Shown here: positions 23,975 through 35,878 of the stretch, piece after piece | Layout of the letters: each line of letters starts with the position of its first letter | Numbering within the stretch: position 1 is the stretch's first letter | Assembly: GCA_032622095.1 (NCBI GenBank) | Contig: CP136068.1 | Location: forward strand, 59,232,025-59,296,024 | Direction of reading: 5' to 3' | Length of the DNA: 64,000 bases | Origin: Siphonodentalium dalli | Taxonomy: Eukaryota; Mollusca; Scaphopoda; Gadilida; Siphonodentaliidae | Program-made: the position numbers and the translations under genes | Notes under the pieces: model-generated | The model's input: the letters and a program-made list of their open reading frames with translations, nothing else | What the model was told of the DNA's origin: nothing | The model's database searches: none

Positions 23975-24315
23975 GAGAACAATTGTAATACAATGTTACT
24001 ACAATGGTACTACCGTTGTACTATCATGGTACTACCATGATACATTGGAACTCTACTGGGGTAGGGGCCTACTTTACCATGATACTACAATGGCAGTTGG
24101 TAATACCATGTCAGTATAGTACTACTACGGTATACTACCATGGTACAACCACGTTAAATTGATATATACCATGGCACTGTACATGTACTAAAGTACTCTA
24201 CCATATGCTTTTGGTTAGTTGGTATGGTATACTATCCAGCATGGTATTACCACGGTAAAGTGAAAACTACCATTGTACTACCATGGTACCACGGAAAGTA
24301 CGTACTAGGGTAAAC
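23975..24315. repeat. Array of TACCATGGTA-type half-sites
   Basis: Roughly 20 occurrences of 'actaccatggtac', 'taccatgatac', 'taccacggta' and similar in both orientations over 340 bp. This differs in sequence from the arrays on either side but has the same architecture. No boundary or coding content could be identified. Confidence 0.75.
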
Positions 24316-24725
24316 TCCCTTACCGAACATAATCGATTATTAAGCGTTTTCTTAGCGTTTCCTTAGCGTTGGTGGCAATTTGTTAGCGTTTGAACGTTAT
24401 GAGAAGACATTTCTTAGCGTTCGAACGCTAAGAAAACGCTCCTGTTAGCGTTTGAACGTTAAGCATTGATGATCCTTAGCGATGTTTTTGTATTCCTTAG
24501 CGTTTAGAAAGTAAAACGCTAAGAAAAACGTTAACATATTTGCGATTTTCTTATTCCTAAGCGATTTTCTTATTCCTTAGCGTTTAGAAAGTTAAATGCG
24601 AAGAAAAACGCTAACATTATTCTCTGTTATTATAAGCATTGATGGATCTGAATGTTTTTTTGTATTCCTTAGCTATTTCCAGCCTATCATAAACGCTAGT
24701 AAATGCTTCTTAGCGTTTCTTGCAT
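24316..24725. repeat. Array of TTAGCGTTTGAACGCTAA half-sites (left)
   Basis: Begins TCCCTTACCGAACATAATCG, then about 15 copies of 'ttagcgttt' or 'aaacgctaa', several forming full palindromes such as 'cttagcgttcgaacgctaag'. The array at 44255-44582 is its mirror image, including the terminal TCCCTTACC. Confidence 0.8.
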
Positions 24726-25243
24726 GACTGTGCATTTGAGGCTACCCTTATTAATTCAGAAATAAACTAAGTCGAGTTCAGGTAAATTTTATGGAAAAAT
24801 TTATCAAAACTTCATGTCTCCTATATACCTGACTTGTTTTTGACAATCGACGTACGAGAATGACCAGAATTCTTTACACTAGAAAATGGTGTATAATTCT
24901 GAAGAAAAAAAATTTTAAGTACATTTTTTTATAGGTTCATGTACTGGTAGTTGGACTTGGAAATAATTTGAAAAATCCAGACATGTACATTTAACTGAAC
25001 AACCCAGACAAGCGATAATATTGGACAAGTCTGGCAGGTATGACATATGTACATGTACATGTACTAGCTAGCTACTGTTTAATATCTTCCAACCACAAGT
25101 ACCTGGTAATTTGTTTCTTTTTGTTTTCATATATTTCCTATATATGTAACTAATGTTTTTGACAATCTATGTATGAGAATGACCAGAATTAGTTACACTG
25201 AACGATGATGTAGAATTCTGAAATAATTTTTTTACAATACATA

Positions 25244-25789
25244 TTAAAGGTACTCAACCCGATAAAACTCCTCTCAATTACTATTTCAATGGCTTCGGGT
25301 GTCAAAAATATTTGATTCGAGTCGAGGAAGTCACCCATCAAAGATCAGATTTGTTAGATATCGATTTTAGAAATCTATTATTTTTCATTATCGGGAATAC
25401 TATCTGGCCCAGAACTCAGTCAAAATTGCGTTAAAATTACCACTTGATTTTAGAGTTATTCATCCTTGTCTGTTTGAATAGCTTTGGAGTACACATCCAG
25501 AGCAGATTACAGCAGTTATTAGTACTCATCTCGAGAACATAACAAATTTCAAAAATCAATATCTAATAACTCTGAGCTTTGTTTGATGGGTTCCTCGACT
25601 CGAATCAAATATTTTTTACCCCCAAAGCCAAAGAAATAGTAATATAGGACCCTCTGATCGGATTGTTGTTGTTGGAATGGGGAGTCATGAACATATTTGG
25701 GCATACCTCCCGCAAAAATCTCACGGATTGACATTTTCAAAACTTAACAGGTCTGATGGGGACCCTCTTTACGGGTTGAGTACCTTTAA
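25244..25789. mobile_element. TTAA-flanked MITE, copy 2
   Basis: TTAA at 25244-25247 and 25786-25789, with the same AGGTACTCAACCCG inverted termini as the copy at 20980. It carries about 70 extra bases near 25677-25755 ('gtcatgaacatatttgggca' onward) that copy 1 lacks. Otherwise the copies are almost identical, so the family has been active recently relative to the surrounding remnants. Confidence 0.85.
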
Positions 25790-26760
25790 GTACATGTAGT
25801 TCTCTTGGAAACACTTTGAAAACTCCACACATTTAACTGAACAAGAGATATTTGACATGTCTGGCAGGTATTACATGTACATTGTACAGTACATGTACTA
25901 CTGTATACCCCTTCAAAAAAAAAATCACTAAATAAGTGTAATATGTTAATGGGATTTTTTCAAACACTAATAGTTAATGTATAGTGCTCAGAATAAAGAG
26001 AATTTTTTTGCTTTTGTGCAAGCCAGTGCAAGCAGAGAATCTCTTGTAATTAAACTAATTAATTAAGTCATGTTCAACATATACTTCATAGAAAATATGG
26101 GGCAAAAAATCTATTGTTGTAAGAAATATTGGCTCACCTATGCTTTATACATTATCAAAAGAAGTGGTTTTATGAACATTTTATGATGCGACCAATATAA
26201 ATGATATATTGTCACATTGTCAACACCATTCAGATCATATATAAAGTAATTCTTTATTATTATTATTTTAATTTTTTTATATATACATGTATAAAATAAT
26301 AATTATATTTAAAAGTCAGACAGACCAGTCAATATGAGTAAATTTCTATGACTTGAAAATATTTTTCTTAAATTATTCTGAATAGGGACAGAAAATGTGG
26401 CTATTTTAGATACATTTAAAATTGTATTATTGTGGCTATTTGAAACTACCCCAATTCTAAATTAAAGTGAGAGAATATTTGCTTAACTAATTCAAGTAAT
26501 GAATTTATCTCACTGTACTTGCTAGCTCTCTGCATGGCCTAAAATATTCTTAGAACCAGTTATTACCTATATACATACAATTCAATCACTGTCTTAGCCC
26601 TTAGGCAATTATTGAGTCTGCATGATCATCCCCTGGGACAATTTATATATATATATGCCTTTATTTCCTCCAATCATGAAGAGCGATCATATAATTTATA
26701 CATACAGTCATAAATGTGATTTGGCATGTAGCCCAATGTTAACATTAAAATACACAATGA
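25790..26760. other. No supported gene
   Basis: AT-rich, with a (TA)n tract near 26645-26660. Nothing coding is recognised. The stretch 24726-25243 is similar; it holds two related segments of about 100 bp ('gacaatc.acgta.gagaatga' near 24843 and 25160). Confidence 0.4.
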
Positions 26761-26764
26761 TAAG

Positions 26765-28090
26765 TTAAGTTAAGTAAAATTTTACAGTTTATAGGACATT
26801 CATTCATCAATGTTCATACACCCGTCTCATTCACTCTGTGGTTCGTTATTATTGGCTTTCCATACAGATTACATGGCTGATAGATCCCACGTCTATGTGG
26901 TTGGGAACTTGGGGTATCAATGCATATCGGTGGTTGTCAATGGGGACGCTTGTTGCATTCTCTGGAGTTAAATGACAAATGATAACTCGGTGTCATTGAA
27001 GTAAGGTTGAGAAGTACTTTTTCCATAATAAGGAAGTCCTTTTAACAAGAAATGCGATGAAATCATTCAGGGAATCAATGTGACGGCTGACTACTGGTGG
27101 CACACATGCCAGAAATACCATTAACTGTTCTCGGCTGGGCATCTCATCGATAGCCAAAAAGCACGCGATGCTGAAGTTATTAAGGATGGAATACCATATA
27201 TCATTCCTTATTATGATCAAGGTGTTATTAGAACAGTGTATAATGACATGTTCGACGACATTGTTATACATTGAGTTGCATAGGTGCCACTTTCCCAGTT
27301 CCGGGATCATAGATTGTGCAAGTAGCTTGCCCACAATTATACATTCTTTTTTTCAGAAAAGGAGAGGTCCGACATAAATTCCAAAGTGGTGATACTTTTA
27401 AGGTTGTATAGCAGTTTGAAAATGAGACGAGTGACACGTCCTGTTCCATTCTGTATATCCAAGCTTGCTCTTGTTTAAGATATATATTAGATTTCACTAA
27501 GGTTTTCCACATATCTTTTTGTGGGAAGGTGCCGTTCTGTGCATACTCTATAATGTAATCATACAGACCATATATGTTAGCGACATCTCTTATCTCACAT
27601 ATGAATGATGAGTCTCCAAGACTACTATGTGTGAAGTGGTCATTTAATCTTGATAGGAAGACCTTTTTTGAGTTTTTGTCATCACGCGTATGACAGAGAT
27701 TAGCAAAAAAAGTGAGTTTGCGTTTCTCTATGATGGAAACAAGTGTGCCTATTCCCATAAGTCCCTGAACGACATCTGTTCTAGTACGTGGTGGGAGTCC
27801 TTACCTTTGTTTTAAGCAAAATCTGTGGGCTCTTTCTAGTTTTAGCACGTTTGCTGATATGTTGCACAACAGTTCGGAACCGTAAAGGCTGGTTGGCATG
27901 ACTATTGATTCATATATAATTTTCGAGCTAGGGGGAGTTATTGCCCCTGAATACATCCCAGCGTTGCTTAACATGAGATAAACTGACCAAATTTTGTCTC
28001 GTATAATATCGCTAAATTGAGTTACATGATGCAACACAATGCCGAGATGTTTGATATTATCGGACTCCATTACTGGTTTATCACTGGTGA
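26765..28090 (-). mobile_element. LINE remnant, 3' part
   Basis: Minus-strand fragment containing the end of a reverse transcriptase and the C-terminal region, then a 3' region that finishes in a short 'acttaacttaactta' tail near 26766-26783. The 5' break is near 28088, where the frame meets a stop and similarity to RT ends. It is a different family from the LINE at 19161: the tail and the protein differ. Confidence 0.8.
26993..28090 (-). pseudogene. LINE reverse transcriptase C-terminal region, broken
   Basis: Reading from 28088 down: 'IKHLGIVL', 'YESIVMPTSLYGSELL' and 'LERAHRFCLKQ', typical of the RT thumb segment of CR1/L2/Jockey-type elements. A TAA at 27801-27803 interrupts the frame, which continues in the same frame through 'LPPRTRTDVV' and 'ANLCHTRDD'. 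Near 27300 a frameshift moves the reading to a third segment with 'NVVEHVIIHC', which resembles the C-terminal Cys/His region of such proteins. One nonsense codon and at least one frameshift show it is dead. The catalytic YADD-type motif is not present because the copy is truncated upstream. Confidence 0.8.
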
Positions 28091-29012
28091 ATGATGTTCA
28101 TGTGTATGCAGTTTTATACTCAGATTTTTGTTCTAAGAAGCAATGTGAAAATTAAGAGATCATTTCTCATTTTCTCATGTGTTTTTGATTGATTAATTTA
28201 TGAAGTCTCACAGAATCCACAGCACCTGGATGGGAATTAAACCATTATTTGTGTCTCTGGTAAGTACTTTCATAATTCACTTTAATTTATACTAATGGTT
28301 ATACTAATTATTTTTCAAACATGGATCAGAGAAATATGTCTCGACAAGATGAAATGGATTCAAAGAGACACAAAAACTTTATCAAAATGCTATCAATGAC
28401 ACAAAAGTAAAATTATTTTACATCTAAATAACATCCCTGCATCAGATCATGGTGTTAATATCATTCTTAGGTTGCATAATATCATTTATTTTAGCAAAGA
28501 CAGGGGATACTGTAGTGTACTGTTAAGACCAGAAAAAGATCCTACCCTATTAAGTCATATAATAAAGAGGACAGAAAGGCCCATATAACCTCTATTGTTA
28601 TATGTACTTCAAACTTACCTAAGCCTACTATCAATATGGTCGCGAGTCTGAATCCAGATGGTTGGGCTAATTTTTAGTGTGACATTTTTACTTGGATGGA
28701 CTACAATTCTCATTCAAAGAGAAAACTTAAAACAATTTTCTTCAATATATGGGTATATTAGTAGTTGTTATGTATCTCTAACAATTAAATGAAATATATT
28801 AATGAATTATACAGTAACCATTTAAATGGTATTCATTGATGTTTGGACCAACCAGCATTGTAATAGTTCATGTACAGCTAGTCTGCAAAAGAGTTTGAAA
28901 CATTGGTAATAGTTTATATTAAATAAGATTACGTGGAAAAAAATACACTTCCAGTTTTAGATTAGATTATAAATATACCTGGCCCAGTCAACATATGTTG
29001 TGTTTTGTCACA
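28091..29012. other. No supported gene; probable Helentron 3' flank
   Basis: AT-rich, non-coding. The Helentron's 3' non-coding end should lie here or just before 29013, but I could not identify its terminal hairpin. Confidence 0.35.
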
Positions 29013-29880
29013 TCATGATGTCATCATTCTATCAGTTGTCACAGATATCCAAACTGCCTTGTGATCACGGAAATAGGTCTCATATCTCCCAAATTCAAAT
29101 AAGTCATCCTGAATATTTGTATAGATATGGTCAATGGTAGTTCTGTAGTCTGTTGTGTAAGTCGAAATTAGCTGTTTCAGACTGTTTTCTTTACACATCT
29201 TCTTGCTAACATTGTTTGCTGCGGACTCAATTTCAGTCAATTGATAGTTGAAATCTCCCATGATAATGACATCATGATTTTGACAATTTTCAGTTAAATA
29301 TTTGCTCAGAGTGGAGAAAAGTTCCTGATCAGAACAAGAAGGTGCCTTATACACACACAAAATTATAGTGTTTTTCAGTTTTTTTATTTTAATTCCCAAC
29401 ACCTCTGCGATATCAGAGTGCAGCACATTCCTGGGATAACCATCTTCATATGCTAATCTCGAATAAATTGCAGATCCATGATTTCTTTTCATTTTGCTGC
29501 CCATGCGATGCAGAGAATATGGCGGTATATTGACAGCAAGTTCAGGATCATTCTTCTCAAATCTTGTTTCTGAGAAAACACACATATCAGCTGATGTAAA
29601 TCTTGGATCAGCCTTTACATCTTCCAGGTACTTGTGCAATGACCTGGCATTCAGATAGACTATCCTGCAAGAATTTTGAGTTTGTACCACTCTGCTTATT
29701 GATATGTTCTTTGTAGTTCGCAGTCGTTCCATTTCTATCTTGACTTCATCTGAAACTGCTATCTTTCTGTGATTCAGATTTAGAATATGGAGTCCTTGCA
29801 AAGATGTTACCCTACTGAGAGCCACATAATGAATATGCTCCCTTTTACGTCCACTCAGATCGACACAACAATACTATTCA
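29013..29880 (-). pseudogene. Helentron helicase tail and EEP endonuclease
   Basis: Starts 'DLSGRKREHIHYVALSRVTS', helicase motif VI, so it is fused to the helicase. The endonuclease-exonuclease-phosphatase fold follows: 'VYLNARSL' (metal-binding Asn), 'CVFSETRF' (metal-binding Glu), 'LCVYKAPS' (catalytic Tyr), 'IIMGDFNYQ' (Asp and Asn), 'TIDHIYTN' (Asp) and 'FRDHKAVW' (Asp-His pair). Every expected catalytic position is present and no stop interrupts this segment of about 270 codons, in contrast to the rest of the element. LINE endonucleases share this fold; here the fusion to helicase motif VI shows it belongs to the Helentron. It ends at a stop at 29013. Confidence 0.9.
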
Positions 29881-30860
29881 CAGTGTCTCCTTGAGATCTA
29901 TGTACAGTTTTAGATGCAGCTAATCTAAGTGGAAACTGCTTACGAATGACTTGGTGTTGTGCACTGCGCCCAACTCTAAACTGTCTAGAATCTGGAAAGA
30001 TAGGTGTCCAGGTTGACTCCATGGTGTTATCATATAGATGTTGGTATTTTTTTCTTGTTTTTTTACCTATATCTTTACTGTAAAATGCGATCCAAACAAT
30101 TCCTTTCTTGTCAGTTAGCTGCACATGTTTAACAATCCCTGAGGATCCATTTGACAACCCATCTTCCACATCAGTGTTAATACAAATCTCTGCTCTTGCA
30201 TCAATAGCGAGTTTCAGAACTTTGCTGAGTTGCATTGTTTTCCTTGGATCATCTGATATTTTATCGATAATATTCTTCTCAAGGTTGGTCCCAGTGACAC
30301 CTGCAACCGAATCAACAGCCTGGACTTCATACTTGATCTCCTTGCTTAACCGATATTTTTCTTCATTGAATGCATTTACATTCTTGTTGGTTGTGAATAG
30401 ATGGACAGCATCATGTGGATAATCTGGATGTTTATCATCTATGGTCCTTCGTTCGAGAGCATGTATGTCTTTGTGAGTCTGATTCCCTTCTCTCAATCTA
30501 TTAAGCAATTCTGCAAATGTTTTATTCTCTCTTTGGCGCATGATTTCTGTAAGTTCGAACAGACTAAAATGTTCAAACCAAAGATTGGTAGCAAGGGGTC
30601 CGTAGTCCAAATCAAGTGGCCGGAAAACCCATTGATCAAATACAGGTTTCAGTTGGAACATGTCACCGACTGCTATAATACTAACTCCTCCAAAGTCTTT
30701 GCTATTTCCTTTTATTTCTCTCAACCTCATGTTGATGAAGTTTAATATCCTATTTCTGACCATAGATATTTCATCAGAAAATATTAATTTGATAGATCCA
30801 TACTTACTGCGGAGTGTATTCAACCGATCACTATCCAAGGGTTTATATTTGAGCGACTAA
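29855..30860 (-). pseudogene. Helentron PIF1-like helicase, C-half
   Basis: Begins 'KYKPLDSDRLNTLRSKYG', followed by Walker B 'LIFSDEISMV', motif III 'AVGDMFQLKPV', 'LTEIMRQ', and near the end motif V 'KTVHRSQGDTVNSIVV'. Order and spacing match PIF1 helicases of Helitrons, which unwind the donor strand. The frame ends four codons past motif V because of an extra two bases near 29870; the next frame supplies motif VI. Confidence 0.9.
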
Positions 30861-32215
30861 CAGGTATAGCGAAAGTACTGTGAAGTGTTCGACCATTTAT
30901 ATTGTGAGCAGCCTTGCCAGTTGGAGCCACAAGCAGAACTTTTTTCAGATTGAAATCACCACCTTCTTCACTGGTCATGTAGTTTCTGATGGCATGACAT
31001 AGCAGTGCCACAACAAAACTTTTTTCGACACCGGCTCCACCACTTAGGAAATAATAGAGTGGCTCATCAGATGTTTTGACTGTATAAAGGACATGGTAGA
31101 AGAATGAAAGTTGTTCCTTGTTCATCTTTCTCATGAGACTTCTAAATTCAGTTTCAGTCAACACTGACTCAATGTCATCATCTTCAACTTGCACTTTAAT
31201 TCCGACACCCAGATCTTCTGCTAAATCGTATGTGATTTTTGGGTCTTCTGTCACAGCTATCATTCCTTCATCTTCATCTATGTCATCTTGATGTTGAGCG
31301 GTAGGAGCAACAATGATGTCATTCATGTTCTCTCTGTTTTGTAAGTCAACCATAGCATCATCGAGGGCATCTTGACAAGGTGCATAGAGTTTCATTTGTT
31401 CATCTATAGCCCCTTTCAGTTGCAAATATCTGTCTTCATATGTATTACATCGATGTAATAGATCAGTATCTTCACATCTCCAGTTGGTGAACAGCATGAG
31501 TAGTTCTCTGTAGTGCTTCTCAGGATACATGTCTTTATTGAACCAGACACTTCGTATGACTTTTCTGTGCACAGAATCAGTTGGTTTTTCATTTTGAGGC
31601 ATTTCATCATCCGAGTTTTCTTCAGGGTCATCATCAACAGGAAAACCATCAGTATCAGTTTCTGCTGTATTTCTCTTCTTCCAGAAATTTCTTTTATCAT
31701 AGATGGCCACCCAATCAGCTAACGTGACTTTTTCCAACTTTTTGGGTCTTTTTGCATATCTTGTTAACATGTTATTTGACTCCACCTCTTCTGAATCATC
31801 ACTCATCTCATTTATCTCTTTCAGTGGTTTCAGTAACTTAGTTCTCTCATCGTGAGGAGCAGTGTTGATGAATATAACCTCTCTGGAAGCTTTTCTCATT
31901 GGTAATCCAAGTACAATATAAACTGCTTCTTGTGCTGATATCTCAACATTGTTCAAGAATTTATTCCCTATTTTCCTGACTTGTTCTCGGATAGTATAAT
32001 TCCCTTCTCGGACTTCTTTGCATGCCTTGTATAACAGGTCACTGATACCTCTCTCTCCTTTAGATATATAAGACACAACATATGTGGCACATGAATACAT
32101 ATCTAAGATGAATTGACTAAAAGCTCTAAAAGCAGACAAGCACAATTTGATGTAGTTGTTTATACGAATCTCATTGGGCGTCCGTTTTAGAAATAAAGTA
32201 CTTGAGGTGATAGAT
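30820..32215 (-). pseudogene. Helentron Rep tyrosines and helicase N-half
   Basis: After the frameshift the reading resumes with 'RTPNEIRINNYIKLC', then 'CATYVVSYISKG', which holds the two Rep catalytic tyrosines (Y22 and Y26 counted from the first Met-like codon at 32145). An acidic linker follows. The PIF1/RecD-like helicase starts near 'EQLSFFYHVLYTVK', with Walker A written GGAGVEKS: the canonical second glycine of GVGKS is Glu, a single-base change (GGA to GAA) expected to abolish ATP binding. Next is motif Ia, 'VLLVAPTGKAAHNINGRTLH'. A one-base shift near 30855 ends this segment. Confidence 0.9.
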
Positions 32216-33165
32216 GATCAATATAGCCATAGTATATAGTTCCTCAGTGGTTCCTATTTTCTCTAGAAATTCCTCATGAGAAATATCTTCTCCTAGCTTC
32301 ATGTTGTTCAGGATATTCCTAATGCATGTCCATTCTGCTTTGTGTTTCTTTGACTCATCATCTGAATTCAGTGGCTTTAAAATAACTGTCTTCCTCAAAG
32401 GTGGCTGAGGAAAATTGAAGCGACATTTTCCTGTTTTCTTTTTATGACATGTTCTTGAATGTCGGTGAACTTGTCGTGAAACAAGGTTAGCCAATTCAAT
32501 GTCTTGAGGTTTCTCACATGAAATATATCTGTCAACAAATTCAATTATTTCTCTTTCAGTGTTTTCACCATATACTCGTGCATCTTTCACCCAGAGCATC
32601 ATGTGTATGTGTGGGCTTCCTCTAGCCTGGAACTCAACTCGATAAAACCAGTCTGATATCTCACCAACTGGGTTGAGTGGTGTCAGGATAAATTTGTTTA
32701 TCAAGCACTGTACATGGTAGTCAAAATGTCAAGCACATGTAACAGGATCGCTGGAGATTAGTCGACATTTTTCATCCCAGGACATATCCTCTAACTCCTG
32801 ATCCGTATATTCTTTATTATCAACTAATTTCCCGAGTATCCTTAGTAAATGTAACCATTTTGTTTCAGCTGAGGAAAAACTACAAAATAGAGTGGCGGGC
32901 CCCAATTGTCTCAGCATAGCAAACAGATCTTTCTTTGCTTTCTCAAAGTATGGTGGAGATCCTCTCAAACTTCTCAGGAAGGCATATCCTTCATCGAGAT
33001 GTAGTAGCTTTTTAATGGCATCAGGTTTCTTTAAGTATCCTGCTGTCAACTTTTTACCCCGGGTCTTATGCTTCCTTACTGCTAACATTGTTTTGCTAAT
33101 TATAGCTTTCATTTGTAATTTCTTTGCTTTGAAAAAGATATTATCTATACACCTGGCTGCTCTTC
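32171..33165 (-). pseudogene. Helitron N-domain and HUH Rep endonuclease
   Basis: Continues from the previous frame after a shift. The segment 'RGSPPYFEKAKKDLFAML' and 'CSFSSAETKW' is the conserved Helitron-like N domain. A TGA (32729-32731) falls where the family normally has an Arg codon before 'HFDYHVQ'; CGA to TGA would explain it. Downstream is the Rep nuclease core 'GSPHIHMMLWV', whose His-hydrophobic-His triad (H32, H34 of the 177-codon stretch) coordinates the metal. 'CHKKKTGKCRFNFPQPP' follows, also typical. The Rep domain nicks and rejoins one DNA strand in rolling-circle transposition. A frameshift near 32210 moves the reading to the segment with the catalytic tyrosines. Confidence 0.9.
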
Positions 33166-35828
33166 TGTCTCAATTCAGATTTGCAAGTTTCACTATAATG
33201 AACAGGTACATGTCTGTTTTTGTTTTTCTCTCTTGATGAACCAAAGAATATTTCTGGAAATGCTAATTCTTCACAATGTTCATCTTTGAAGACACTGATT
33301 GGTTTACTCCCTTCACCAGGTGCAAATGATGTTGCTTTGTTATGCTCATCATCATCTAAGAAGTCCGGGCCTGTCAACAGAGTGTCAAGTACACCAGATT
33401 TTGGTTCTTCATTGTCGCTATAACAAGCTTCTTCAGTAATCAACACATTATTCACATCAGAACATTCATCTTCTGTTGAAGTCTTATCAATGTTCTCAAT
33501 ACTTGTTTGCTTCTTCAGAAACAGTTGAGATGGAGTAGTAATTGAGTATCTGCAGGTTACATCCAAATTTGAGTTGAATTTCTCTACATCAAATAGAACC
33601 ACCCTCTCAGGGAGAAGCACAGTGTGCACATTAATTGTTGTATCCTGTTTCAGTTGTTTGGTATGAATTTCGACATCAGATAATGTTGGGAGATCATGTA
33701 CAATTCGCATGTGGTCACCTATTTCTGTATCAGAAAATGTTTCATGGAAACAAACAAAGCAGAGGTAACAAGTGGGAATAGAGCTATCTTGTGATTGTGT
33801 CATTTCCTGGTGTTTACTTTCTTTATGAATGGTTTTCATATGATCAGTGATATCAAAATAATTGAAGGATGAATACACACATCCAGGAACCACGCACAGG
33901 AAGGCTTTTTCATGTAAATCACTAGAACTTGCTTCCATCTCATAGAATTCACTGTTCACTACTGTACGAGGAGATACTTTATTTTTCAAACAAAGAAACC
34001 CTTCTTTAACAACACAGTTTCTCTTTAGATTCTGACCATCCATAAAGTTATCAAGATCATCAGAAGCATGATATTTATAAACCTTATCAAGGATAAGGTA
34101 GAACTCATTAGCACTTGGTCCATCAAAATCAAAAATTTCACTTTCAATTTCACTAGGAACATTATCTAGACTGGAGTCACATTCTTGAAGGAGAGGTTCC
34201 TCATCGTTCAACAACAAAGCAATGTTTCTATTGTGAGTTATACCTTTCTCACGATACAGGGCTCCATTTTCTGTCAACCATTCTGCAGCTTTGTGAACCA
34301 TTCCAGGTCTAACATTTTGAGACATTGTTGAATTCTTGTAACAAAGCCTTCTTTTCAAATTGATTTTCATAGTCTCCATGTTATTCTCTAGTCTAGGCAA
34401 TTGAGTTACTGTTGTGACAACATCAGTTGGTATATTCACCACATTCCCCTCTATTTTAAACTGTTTGCCTCTTGGAGTCTGATATAACTTAAGGAACATC
34501 AATCTTGGCGAGACCAATCTCCACTCCAGTGGTCTGAGATCAAGTTCTTTTGGCTTTTCTGGAAAGACCATACTGTTAGCTACTGAACAAGGTGGAACTC
34601 TATTTTTCAGGAGATGACGCTGACATGTTAAGCACACCCATTCCTCATTATCTTCACTTTTGTAGCCAGTTAGACACAACTCGATGGCGTCATTACACTT
34701 TTTCTGGAGATTTGATGCCTTGACAACACTATGTCTGTACCAAAGTTGATCACATGAAGTGCAAACATATGTACATCCCTGAAATACAAGCTTGTGGAAT
34801 TGTTTAACAAGGGTGTCAACTGATCTTGAGATTGGTGCCTGTGTGCTGGGTTTTGGAACAGAAGGTATATTCTCTTTATTTAGCTGGTGCCTTTTAGCAT
34901 TTTGCTTAATTCTTTCCATCTCCCTAAAGTGAACATTTGACCTTTTCTTCCTCATATAATCTGCATTGAAATGAGATTCGATGCGGCAATATTCAGGATC
35001 ATTTCTCTTTTTTTGTTTAGCTTCTGACTCAATCATGAGCTCAACTTTGCGGTACTCAGGATCTGTTCTCCTTTGCCTTTTTGACTCTCTTCCAAGCATT
35101 CTCTCTGATTCAGAAAACTCAGTATTTGTTCTCTTTTGCTTTTTTGACTCTCTTCCAAGCATTCTCTCCGATTCAGAAAACTCAGTATTTGTTCTCCTTT
35201 GCCTTTTTGACTCTCTTCCAAGCATTCTCTCGGATTCAGAAAACTCAGTATTTGTTCTCTTTTGCTTTTTTGACTCTCTTCCAAGCATTCTCTCCGATTC
35301 AGAAAACTCAGTATTTGTTCTCTTTCGCTTTTTTGTTAAGCTTTCCGATTTTCGCTCAGCATTCCGAAATTTTAGAGAAGGACGTTCTCTTTTCTTTGAA
35401 AATACTTCTGAAATTTTTTCACATTTGCAATATTCAGGATCAGATCGTTTTTTTGTTCTTGCTATACTATCTGATATTCGCTCAGATTTCCTAAACTCTG
35501 GATCAGATCGTTTTTGTTTTCTTGATTTACTATCTGAAATTTTCTCAGCTTTCCTAACTTCAGGATCAGATCGTTTTTCTTTTCTTGATTTACTATCTGA
35601 AATTTTCTCAGCTTTCCTAAGATCAGGATCAGATCGTTTTTCTTTTCTTGATTTACTATCTGAAATTTTCTCAGCTTTCCGAAACTTTGAATCAGTCCTC
35701 CTGAGACGTTTCAAGTTATTTTCTTTTTCACACTCAATTTTTCTGAAGGATAGATCTAATCTGCAGGTTCTATTATAATCCCGTTTTTGTTCTTTCCGTG
35801 TTGTACTACATGGTGCGCTACTTTTACT
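33141..35828 (-). pseudogene. Helentron N-terminal region
   Basis: An open frame of about 895 codons with no ATG near its start, so it is probably spliced to, or shifted from, upstream sequence. Region 1 (first about 290 residues) is a Lys/Arg/Glu/Ser-rich array: 20-residue units like 'KISDSKSRKEKRSDP' followed by five 21-residue units like 'SESERMLGRESKKQKR', from 60-63 bp DNA repeats (35090-35690). Region 2 has Cys pairs ('CTYVCTSCDQLWY', 'WVCLTCQRHL') followed by 'PLEWRLVSPRLMFLKLYQ' and 'GNVVNIPTDV', a segment common before the Rep domain in many Helitrons (DUF6570-like, from memory of the family). Region 3 has two C2H2-like fingers ('CVVPGCVYSSF..H..H' and 'CYLCFVCFHE..H..H'). It ends 'ELAFPEIFFG', after which a frameshift near 33165 leads into the Rep region. 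Confidence 0.8.
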
Positions 35829-35878
35829 TTATTTTCTCTGCCATTCAAGTTGTTTGATAAGTTCATTTGATAATCTTT

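Noticed and set aside
28214-28259. A 46-bp segment between 'gtctcacag' and GTAAGTAC that looks like a micro-exon on the plus strand.
   Set aside because: Two frames are open over so short a length and no partner exon could be joined; such pairs of signals occur by chance.
34981-35778. Plus-strand open frame of 265 codons with repeated 'FFDSLPSILSDSENS'.
   Set aside because: It is the antisense shadow of the tandem-repeat domain of the Helentron N-terminal frame.
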